Origin: Volvox africanus
Taxonomy: Eukaryota > Chlorophyta > Chlorophyceae > Chlamydomonadales > Volvocaceae
Length of the DNA: 64,000 bases
NCBI GenBank assembly: GCA_030268105.1
Contig: BSDZ01000094.1
Span: 3,196,501 to 3,260,500, forward strand
Direction of reading: 5' to 3'
The notes under the pieces were generated by a model. It did not search any database, was not told where the DNA came from, and saw nothing but the letters and a program-made list of their open reading frames with translations. The stretch's first letter is position 1. Every line of letters starts with the position of its first letter. The translations under genes and the position numbers were made by a program. Shown in pieces: positions 41,329 to 53,300 of this stretch.

Positions 41329-44300
41329 ATGCGCATTGGTCAGGCGCTCGCCATTATCGCAGCTACTGTTTTAACAAATCAGGCAGTTGCAGGTACGTAT
41401 AATTACATGTTTACAAGGCCAAACAGGGATGGCCATCTAACCCTCGTTTTGATGGCATATGCTTGAGAGGTGACAATAGTGCAATAACGATCGTGGTGCA
41501 TAGCCATATCCTAAGAGCCCTAGAATCACAACCTACAAGATTTCTTAATGCATTAACAAATCCTACCAAGTGTCGGATGTTTGGATATGTCACCAGCGTG
41601 GACGAAACCTTTTTCAAGTGTCACATGGTTATCCTAGCTGCGATAGCGACTGTAGCTAGACATCTTCCGCTGTTGTCTGCAACGCAGCTGGCTTTGACGT
41701 CTGGCTTTACAGCAACCTTAGCGTGGTGGCGAGCCAGAAGCGAATTGAGAGAATTAAAGAGCAGATCACCTTCGCCACATCCGGGGTTCTTCCAAGCACC
41801 TCAACCACCCAACCGAATCTATACGGCGCAATCGGCTACGTAATTCCAGCCACTCGGGTACGACGCTCCCCTGTCTACGCATAAAGACAGGGCATAGTTA
41901 ACCACACCATACTGACCGTTACTGACCAGCCCAACAATGAAAGCACAAAATTGTGGAATCCAATCTTGCCGAGAAGGAACTAGGGGATCAATCCTTCCGG
42001 GTTTCGTGCCCTCACTTTATCCGTGACCGGTCGCAATCCGAAAATTGGAGTAGGAGACCATTTCAATCTGCACCTGGAAGGCACGCGTGGACCCAACCTG
42101 CCTGCCAATACAACTTCGAATATCCTCGTTTGCATGTCAGGCTAAGTATGGTTACGCACAGCCCGCCTTGCCGGCATGCTAGCCCTGCCTTCCCTACGCT
42201 TCACTTAATTATAGGCTATGCACATATAGGCTTCCTGCTCCGGTTCATCTGCCGGACTGATTGTCAACTTGCAGGGTTCGTACTTTGAGGTCGAGCAGCT
42301 TGGGGAGGATTTGGAAAAGCTCATTGCGCTGTTGGACTTCGTTCGGGCCGGAAGTGCGCTGGTCCTTCTTGATGGGTACCAAAGCATCGATGGCTCAAAT
42401 TCCTTTGTACAGCTTCTATCGGCGTTGCTGGGCTCGGATCCGCGTTGCACGGCCGCGGACGTCACAAGCAACATGCTCATGCATAGGCGAACAAATGCGA
42501 TCTCCGGGTTGGATAACGCCATCGAAGTAGGTGGAATAATACTGAGGTGGGATGGCGTGGTCTTGGCAAGTGCTGGACATGCCAGAGCCGCAGCTGTCAC
42601 AAACGGTTCGGAAAAGGACTTACCCACAAATCTCGGACAGCTTCCTGATCTCATCAATACTAGATGGAACTCATATTGTTTTATTTCACAGTAGATTGCG
42701 GAAACACGCAAAAATTAATTAATAGTCTTTTAGGTTGAATTAGCTACATAACTGCTAATCTTTTATGCAATCATCTGTACTCTGCACTCCTCGCGCCCAG
42801 TGGCTAGTTCAACCTAAAAGACTATTAGTTAATCGCATTAAATATAACAATTAAAAACAAATTTAAGCAACAAAATAATTGTGAAAGATGCACTCGCTTA
42901 CGAAATTCAGTTCAAAGTGAGGCCGACCGAAACTTGCCCTGATAAATATGTCTGTCCTGTATTCTTGTTGAAGGCGTGCGGGATTCTCTTATGCCTATGT
43001 GACTTGTGTCCGCACACCGCACTCCCAGCTGCCTGGTTTATGCAGAAATTGAAAAAAGTATGCTTCATAATACTGCTATTTAACGCAAATTAGTTACTTA
43101 GATGAAGGTAAATCTAGGTCAGTGAGCAGGTAAATGGCTGGCCCATTACAATCGTAAGGCCCGGAACGCGCCAGATGGTTCACTCACCGCAAAACACTCA
43201 CAAAGACGAAAGAATCCTCGTGCAGGTTACCCCATTTCTTGGGTGAGGGTTAGTTCGTTCTTCTATGTTCGTACTGAAAGCCACACAACTTCAAAGTGCT
43301 TACAACCCGAGGGCGACGCCGGGCAACAAACCTCACAAAACACAACCTTCCTCCCTGGGAATTAGTTTTGTCGATAAAATTGCACCGATGGCATCATTTG
43401 CCAGATCCAACTGCGGCAAACCCGTGCTTCCCATGTCCACCTTTTTTATGGTATACAGTGCTCATTTGGGCACCCCACGCACTCCATGCCCACGGACGCA
43501 CCCTATCATGCACACACACATCTCTCTCCATGGATCACTGGACTTCTTTGCCCTGGTATAGACTGTCTTCGGCACTCACAATCTGTGTACGGATTCCCCT
43601 TATCTTATTCTCAGGTGAAGCCGGGACTGGGCGTATCTACTCTGAGCTGCGAAACCGGTCAGTCGATTTACTCGGCCTACATTAATCAGGTGCGGCATTG
43701 CTTGGTAGCGGTTTGAATTGCCTTATGTATGTATATCGATGCGATCCTGATATGGTCCTCATCTAAAGGTTAGGGCAGTAACAGTAATATAGTAATGATG
43801 GTAATGGTGATGGCGTAGGCGGTAACAGAGGACGGGTGGGTCCATCAACCTCGGGTGGCACGCGTCATGTGTCACGCGCGCATATCCGTCTTTCCGTACT
43901 TACGTCTGTCTTGCATGCATTGACAACCCGAACCTTGCAAACCGTGCAGTGACGATTCCTTGCTTGCTCTTCCCCTCCGAACAGTATAGCACACAAAGAA
44001 CCTCAGGCTGCATCTGCAATCCACAATCCGCAATCCACAATCCACGATCTACAATCCACAATTTACCTTCAGCTCTTTCCATACTGTACATACGTGCGTT
44101 CCCCATTCGCATGCGAGTAAAACCCTTTAATACTCTAGTTGAAATCCTAAAAACCTAAAACTCTAATGCCCTAAAAATCCTAAAACCCTAAACCCTAAGA
44201 TCATTCCGGCTCTGTGAATCGTACCGCATCACGGCCCCGGCCCTTCCAGGTAGAGTACGCGGCATCGATGATGTGGCATGTGGGCAGCGGTACCGTATGC

Positions 44301-47300
44301 TGGATCGGGTCCTCCTTCTTCAAGCCCAACTTGCGCGGCTTCTACGATGTAAGTCAAACCCCAACATACGCCTGTTCGGGATCAATGACTACGGGAGCTG
44401 GGTTGATTTCACAGCACATACAGTTTGGCCCACCTATTCATACGGGGGGCTAGCTTTGGTGGTGCTTGGTGCTTGCACCTTCAGTATGTGATCTCCATAC
44501 TCGGGTCTTTCCAGCGTGTCGGTACTTCGGCGGCGAGAAGAGCTTTCGGAGGGGGGACCTGTGGGGGGCCTCATTTCTTTCTTTGTAGGGCCTGGGCTCT
44601 TCGTTTGAGAAGGATGTTGGGGATCTGCGTGGCTGTTCGGGTGGGGTGGATGTCGGGTTCGTGGGAGGGATGCACAGTGAGGCTGTTGATGCTGTCAGGT
44701 GGGGGTTGTCTGATGAGCCGCGGAGAGTTCTCGGCGTCCATGGGCACATGGGGGACCGGGGGCCATCTGGAAGAGGTACATGTAAACGGACACCGCCCAA
44801 TACGAAGTTGAGAATAAGCACAAACATGATCCTGACTCTGAGCCAGGGCTGGGGGCTGGGGCTGGGGCTGGGGCTGGGGATAGGGCTGGGACTGGGGCTG
44901 GGGCTGGGGCTGGGGCTGGGGCTGGGGCTGGGGCTGGGGCTGGGGCTGGGGCTGGGGCTGGGGCTGGGAATCTCGCCCAGGAAAATATAAGGGGGGTGCG
45001 TCTGAGTGGACGATGATGATCTAACACACCGTGAAGGTAAACATGTGTGCGTATGTACTTGGTGGTGTTGATTCTAGGCAGCAGCTCCATAAGGCTGAAG
45101 TCCATGTTTGCTGGGGTGGAAAAGGGTCAGCTAGGAGAAGAAAGGTAAGACTGGGACGGGAGAGGAAAGAGATTTCGAGGTCAATTGCTTCTCCAGGGTG
45201 TAATCTATTTTACCACCGAACGTGACAGCATGCTATTGCCTGTAGGTGATGGTGGCTGCATTAGTGGACACGGCGGGGGAGTTGCTGGTGCCTCCCAGTG
45301 ATCCAAATCCTCCCGCGCCACTGAGCCCCAAGCCCCCAGAATCACCTCGTCCGTTACCACCACCTCCGCCACCGCCCTGGCCCAGACCGCCTCCCCCATC
45401 ACCATCGCCTCCATCACCGCCGCCACCAAGGCCGCCGCCGCCTTCGCCGCCGCCGCATTCCCCACCTCCACCCTCCCCACCGCCGCCCTCTCCCTTTCCA
45501 CCATCGCCACCGCCGCCATCACCCCTCCCGCCGATGCCTTTGGCCCCGCCTCCCAGTTCGCCATCACCGCCGCCGCCATCGCCTTTCCCGCCGTCGCCAC
45601 CACCTGAGCTACCGCCACCTCCGTCACCACCACCTCCAGAACCGCCACCTCCGTCGCCGCCCGCCGATCGCGAGAGCCCATCGTCAACGCTGCCGGCGCC
45701 CTCGCCACCACCTCCACCTCATCAACCTTCCAGCCCCCAGCCTGAATTTCCCCCTCCTCCTTCACCTCCGCCGCCATCTCCCGAGCCTCCGGCATTCCCG
45801 CCCCCATCCCCGCAGCCACCTCTGCCTCCCCCACCATCCCCATTCCCACCGTCACCACCGCCGCCGTTCCCACCGCCTCCAAATCCTACACCACCGCCGC
45901 CTCCGTGGCCATCGCCCCCTCCACCTTCTCCATTACCACCTAAGCCGCAGCAACCCCCACGACCGCCTCCTCGCCCTCCTTCGCCCTCCCCGCCGCTGCC
46001 TAAGCCTCCATCACCGCTGCCACCTCCACCCCCATCACCGAGGCCTCCTCCGCGTCCCCATCCATCTCCTTTGCCACCCTCCCCATCTCCACCGCAGCCC
46101 CCGCAGCCTTGGCCTCCGACTTCACCTCCAAGACATCCGTCACCATCACCATCTCCACCATCTCCTCCGCCAAGCCCGACACCACGTCCTCCGTCACCAT
46201 TTAAACCAAGCCCACTCCGTCCATCCCCTCCCTCGCCACCGCCTCCCTCGCCACCACCTCCCTCACCACCACCTCCCTCACCACCGCCTCCGTCACCACC
46301 GCCCCCCTCACCACCGCCTCCCTCACCACCACCTCCCTCACCACCACCTCCCTCACCCTCGCCACCCTCGCCACCGCCTCCCTCGCCACCGCCTCCCTCA
46401 CCATCCCCTCCCTCGCCATCCCCTCCCTCGCCATCCCCTCCCTCACCACCGCCCCCCTCACCACCGCCTCCCTCACCCTCGCCACCCTCGCCCCCGCCTC
46501 CCTCGCCCCCGCCTCCCTCACCATCCCCTCCCTCGCCATCCCCTCCCTCGCCATCCCCTCCCTCACCACCTTCCCCCTCACCACCGCCTCCCTCACCCTC
46601 GCCACCCTCGCCCCCGCCTCCCTCGCACCCCCCTCCCTCACCATCCCCTCCCTCGCCATCCCCTCCCTCGCCATCCCCTCCCTCGCCATCCCCTCCCTCA
46701 CCACCGCCTCCCTCACCACCAGCTCCCTCGCCGCCGCATCCCTCACCAACCCCTCCGTCACCACCGCCTCCCTCACCACCGCCTCCCTCACCATCCCCTC
46801 CCTCACCACCGCCTCCGTCACCACCGCCTCCCTCACCCTCGCCACCCTCGCCCCCGCCTCCCTCGCCCCCGCCTCCCTCACCATCCCCTCCCTCGCCATC
46901 CCCTCCCTCGCCATCCCTTCCCTCACCACCTGCCCCCTCACCACCGCCTCCCTCACCCTCGCCACCCTCGCCCCCGCCTCCCTCGCCCCCGCCTCCCTCA
47001 CCATCCCCTCCCTCGCCATCCCCTCCCTCGCCATCCCCTCCCTCACCACCGCCTCCCTCACCACCAGCTCCCTCGCCGCCGCATCCCTCACCAACCCCTC
47101 CGTCACCACCGCCTTCCTCACCACCGCCTCCCTCACCATCCCCTCCCTCACCACCGCCTCCCTCACCATCCCCTCCCTCACCACCGCCTCCGTCACCACC
47201 AGCTCCCTCACCACCAGCTCCCTCGCCATCGCCTCCCTCACCACCGCCTCCCTCACCACCAGCTCCCTGGCCGCCGCCTCCCTCACCAACCCCTCCGTCA

Positions 47301-50300
47301 CCACCGCCTCCCTCACCACCGCCTCCCTCACCACAGCCTCCCTCACCATCCCCTCCCTCACCATCCCCTCCCTCACCATCCCCTCCCTCACCACCGCCTC
47401 CCTCACCACCAGCTCCCTCACCACCAGCTCCCTCGCCATCGCCTCCCTCACCACCACCTCCATGGCCATCGCCGTTCTCACCACCATCTCCCTCTCCATC
47501 TCCCTCTCCATCCCATCCATCACGGTCGCCTCCTTCTCTACCGCTTCCCTCACCACAGCCTCTCTCTCCGTCCCGTCCCTCACCATCGCCTCCATTACAA
47601 TCGCCTCCCTCGCCACCACCCCCATCACCACCGACTCCCGCACCACCACCTCCCTCACAACCGCCTCCCTCTCCGTCCCCTCCCTCACCACCACCTCCCT
47701 CACCAGCACCTCCCTCGCCGCTGGCTCCCTCACCATCGCCTCCACCACAGGCTCCCTCGCCATCCCCTCCCTCGCCATCCCCTCCGTCACCACCGCCTCC
47801 ATCGCCACCGCCTCCCTCTCCGTCCCCTCCGTCACCCTCGCCTCCCTCACCCTCGCCTCCCTCGCCACCACCCCCATCACCACCGACTCCCGCACCACCA
47901 CCTCCCTCACAACCGCCTCCCTCTCTGTCCCCTCCCTCACCACCACTTCCCTCACCACCGCCTCCCTCGCCGCTGCCTCCCTCACCATCGCCTCCACCAC
48001 AGGCGCCCTCGCCATCCCCTCCCTCGCCATCCCCTCCCTCGCCATCCCCTCCGTCACCATCGCCTCCGTCACCTTCGCCTCCCTCACCACCACCTCCCTC
48101 CCCATCCCCTCCCTCGCCATCCCCTCCGTCACCATCGCCTCCGTCACCATCGCCTCCCGCACCACCACCTCCCTCACCACCGCCTCCCTCTCCGTCCCCT
48201 CCATCACCATCGCCTCCCTCACCCTCGCCTCCTTCACCACTACCTCCCTCCCCATCCCCTCCCTCGCAATCCCCTCCGTCACCGTCGCCTCCCTCACCAA
48301 CGCCTCCCTCATCACCACCTTCCTCGCCATCCCTTCCTTCGCCATACCCTCCGACACCATCGCCTCCCTCGCCTTCGCCTCCGTCGCCTTCGCCTCCCTC
48401 TCCCTCCCCTCCCCAACCTCCCTCACCTACGCCACCATCTCCAGTTCCACCATCACCGCCTCCTTCCCCACCGCCTCCCGCACCACGGCCTCCATCTCCA
48501 CTGCCTCCCTCACCATTGCCTCCTGCTCCTCTACCGCCTCCCCCGTCCCCTTATCCCCCGTGGCCATCACCTACCTCACCGTCACCACCGTCTCCGTTCC
48601 CTCCATTTCCATTACCTCCCTCACCTTCACCTCCGTCCCCGCAGCCGCCCTTTCCATCACCTCCCTCACCGAATCCACCGTCTCCAATGCCTCCATCGCC
48701 TTCGCCTCCGTCGCCTTGGCCTCCCTCTCCCTCCCCTCCTCCACCTCCCTCACCTACGCCACCATCTCCAGTTCCACCATCACCGCCTCCTTCCCCACCG
48801 CCTCCCGCACCGCGGCCTCCATCTCCACTGCCTCCCTCACCATTGCCTCCTGCTCCTCTACCGCCTCTCTCATCGCCGACTCCCCCATCCCCTTATCCCC
48901 CGTGGCCATCACCTCCCTCACCGTCACCACCGTCTCCGTTCCCTCCATTTCCATTACCTCCCTCACCTTCACCTCCGTCCCCGCAGCCGCCCTTTCCATC
49001 ACCTCCCTCACCGAATCCACCGTCTCCAATGCCTCCATCGCCTTCGCCTCCGTCGCCTTGGCCTCCCTCTCCCTCCCCTCCTCCACCTCCCTCACCTACG
49101 CCACCATCTCCAGTTCCACCATCACCGCCTCCTTCCCCACCGCCTCCCGCACCGCGGCCTCCATCTCCACTGCCTCCCTCACCATTGCCTCCTGCTCCTC
49201 TACCGCCTCTCTCATCGCCGACTTCCCCATCCCCTTATCCCCCGTGGCCATCACCTCCCTCACCGTCACCACCGTCTCCGTTCCCTCCATTTCCATTACC
49301 TCCCTCACCTTCCCCTCCGTCCCCGCAGCCACTCGTTCCATCACCTCCCTCACCGAATCCACCGTCTCCACTGCCTCCATCGCCTTCGCCTCCGTCGCCT
49401 TCGCCTCCCTCTCCCTCCCCTCCTCCACCTCCCTCACCTACGCCACCATCTCCATTGCCACCATCTCCATCGCCTCCTTCCCCACCGCCTCCCGCACCGC
49501 GGCCTCCATCTCCACTGCCTCCCTCACCATTGCCTCCTGCTCCTCTACCGCCTCTCTCATCGCCGACTCCCCCATCCCCTTATCCCCCGTGGCCATCACC
49601 TCCCTCACCGTCACCACCGTCTCCGTTCCCTCCATTTCCATTACCTCCCTCACCTTCCCCTCCGTCCCCGCAGCCACTCGTTCCATCACCTCCCTCACCG
49701 AATCCACCGTCTCCACTGCCTCCATCGCCTTCGCCTCCGTCGCCTTTGCCTCCCTCTCCCTCCCCTCCTCCACCTCCCTCACCTACGCCACCATCTCCAT
49801 TGCCACCATCTCCATCGCCTCCTTCCCCACCGCCTCCCGCACCATGGCCTCCATCTCCACTGCCTCCCTCACCATTGCCTCCTGCTCCTCTACCGCCTCT
49901 CCCATCCCCTTATCCCCCGTGGCCATCACCTCCCTCACCGTCACCACCGTCTCCGTTCCCTCCATTTCCATTACCTCCATTTCCATTACCTCCCTCACCT
50001 TCACCACCGTCCCCGCAGCCGCCCTTTCCATCACCTCCCTCACCGAATCCACCATCTCCATTGCCTCCATCGCCATCGCCTCCGTCGCCTTCGCCTCCCT
50101 CTCCCTCCCCTCCTCCACCTCCCTCACCTACGCCACCATCTCCATTGCCACCATCTCCATCGCCTCCTTCCCCACCGCCTCCCGCACCACGGCCTCCATC
50201 TCCACTGCCTCCCTCACCATTGCTTCCTGCTCCTCTACCGCCTCTCCCATCGCCGATTCCCCCATCCCCTTATCCCCCGTGGCCATCACCTCCCTCACCG

Positions 50301-53300
50301 TCACCACCGTCTCCGTTCCCTCCATTTCCATTACCTCCCTCACCTTCCCCTCCGTCCCCGCAGCCACTCGTTCCATCACCTCCCTCACCGAATCCACCGT
50401 CTCCAATGCCTCCATCGCCTTCGCCTCCGTCGCCTTCGCCTCCCTCTCCCTCCCCTCCTCCACCTCCCTCACCTACGCCACCATCTCCAATGCCACCATC
50501 TCCATCGCCTCCTTCCCCACCGCCTCCCGCACCATGGCCTCCATCTCCACTGCCTCCCTCACCATTGCCTCCTGCTCCTCTACCGCCTCTCCCATCCCCT
50601 TATCCCCCGTGGCCATCACCTCCCTCACCATCACCACCGTCTCCGTTCCCTCCATTTCCATTACCTCCATTTCCATTACCTCCCTCACCTTCACCACCGT
50701 CCCCGCAGCCGCCCTTTCCATCACCTCCCTCACCGAATCCACCATCTCCATTGCCTCCCTCGCCATCGCCTCCGTCGCCTTCGCCTCCCTCTCCCTCCCC
50801 TCCTCCACCTCCCTCACCTACGCCACCATCTCCATTGCCACCATCTCCATCGCCTCCTTCCCCACCGCCTCCCGCACCACGGCCTCCATCTCCACTGCCT
50901 CCCTCACCATTGCTTCCTGCTCCTCTACCGCCTCTCCCATCGCCGATTCCCCCATCCCCTTATCCCCCGTGGCCATCACCTCCCTCACCGTCACCACCGT
51001 CTCCGTTCCCTCCATTTCCATTACCTCCCTCACCTTCCCCTCCGTCCCCGCAGCCACTCGTTCCATCACCTCCCTCACCGAATCCACCGTCTCCAATGCC
51101 TCCATCGCCTTCGCCTCCGTCGCCTTCGCCTCCCTCTCCCTCCCCTCCTCCACCTCCCTCACCTACGCCACCATCTCCAATGCCACCATCTCCATCGCCT
51201 CCTTCCCCACCGCCTCCCGCACCACGGCCTCCATCTCCACTGCCTCCCTCACCATTGCCTCCTGCTCCTCTACCGCCTCCCCCATCCCCTTATCCCCCGT
51301 GGCCATCACCTCCCTCACCGTCACCACCGTCTCCGTTCCCTCCATTTCCATTACCTCCCTCACCTTCCCCTCCGTCCCCGCAGCCACTCGTTCCATCACC
51401 TCCCTCACCGAATCCACCGTCTCCACTGCCTCCATCGCCTTCGCCTCCGTCGCCTTCGCCTCCCTCTCCCTCCCCTCCTCCACCTCCCTCACCTACGCCA
51501 CCATCTCCATTGCCACCATCTCCATCGCCTCCTTCCCCACCGCCTCCCGCACCGCGGCCTCCATCTCCACTGCCTCCCTCACCATTGCTTCCTGCTCCTC
51601 TACCGCCTCTCCCATCGCCGATTCCCCCATCCCCTTATCCCCCGTGGCCATCACCTCCCTCACCGTCACCACCGTCTCCGTTCCCTCCATTTCCATTACC
51701 TCCCTCACCTTCCCCTCCGTCCCCGCAGCCACTCGTTCCATCACCTCCCTCACCGAATCCACCGTCTCCAATGCCTCCATCGCCTTCGCCTCCGTCGCCT
51801 TCGCCTCCCTCTCCCTCCCCTCCTCCACCTCCCTCACCTACGCCACCATCTCCAGTTCCACCATCACCGCCTCCTTCCCCACCGCCTCCCGCACCGCGGC
51901 CTCCATCTCCACTGCCTCCCTCACCATTGCCTCCTGCTCCTCTACCGCCTCCCCCATCGCCGACTCCCCCATCCCCTTATCCCCCGTGGCCATCACCTCC
52001 CTCACCGTCACCACCGTCTCCGTTCCCTCCATTTCCATTACCTCCCTCACCTTCCCCTCCGTCCCCGCAGCCACTCGTTCCATCACCTCCCTCACCGAAT
52101 CCACCGTCTCCACTGCCTCCATCGCCTTCGCCTCCGTCGCCTTCGCCTCCCTCTCCCTCCCCTCCTCCACCTCCCTCACCTACGCCACCATCTCCATTGC
52201 CACCATCTCCATCGCCTCCTTCCCCACCGCCTCCCGCACCACGGCCTCCATCTCCACTGCCTCCCTCACCATTGCCTCCTGCTCCTCTACCGCCTCCCCC
52301 ATCCCCTTATCCCCCGTGGCCATCACCTCCCTCACCATCACCACCGTCTCCATTTCCTCTATTTCCATTACCTCCATTTCCATTACATCTCTCACCTTCA
52401 CCTCCGTCCCCGCAGCCGCCCTTTCCATCACCTCCCTCACCGAATCCACCGTCTCCACTGCCTCCATCGCCTTCGCCTCCGTCGCCTTCGCCTCCCTCTC
52501 CCTCCCTTCCTCCACCTCCCTCACCTACGCCACCATCTCCAGTTCCACCATCACCGCCTCCTTCCCCACCGCCTCCCGCACCGCGGCCTCCATCTCCACT
52601 GCCTCCCTCACCATTGCCTCCTGCTCCTCTACCGCCTCCCCCATCGCCGACTCCCCCATCCCCTTATCCCCCGTGGCCATCACCTCCCTCACCGTCACCA
52701 CCGTCTCCGTTCCCTCCATTTCCATTACCTCCCTCACCTTCCCCTCCGTCCCCGCAGCCACTCGTTCCATCACCTCCCTCACCGAATCCACCGTCTCCAC
52801 TGTCTCCATCGCCTTCGCCTCCGTCGCCTTGGCCTCCCTCTCCCTCCCCTCCTCCACCTCCCTCACCTACGCCACCATCTCCATTGCCACCATCTCCATC
52901 GCCTCCTTCCCCACCGCCTCCCGCACCACGGCCTCCATCTCCACTGCCTCCCTCACCATTGCTTCCTGCTCCTCTACCGCCTCTCCCATCGCCGATTCCC
53001 CCGTCCCCTTATCCCCCGTGGCCATCACCTACCTCACCGTCACCACCGTCTCCGTTCCCTCCATTTCCATTACCTCCCTCACCTTCCCCTCCGTCCCCGC
53101 AGCCACTCGTTCCATCACCTCCCTCACCGAATCCACCGTCTCCACTGTCTCCATCGCCTTCGCCTCCGTCGCCTTGGCCTCCCTCTCCCTCCCCTCCTCC
53201 ACCTCCCTCACCTACGCCACCATCTCCAATGCCACCATCTCCATCGCCTCCTTCCCCACCGCCTCCCGCACCACGGCCTCCATCTCCACACCCTCCCTTA

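Noticed and set aside
44646..45105. Gly-Leu and Ala-Pro frames over the GGGGCT array
   Set aside because: Artefacts of the hexanucleotide repeat in an HRGP-B intron.
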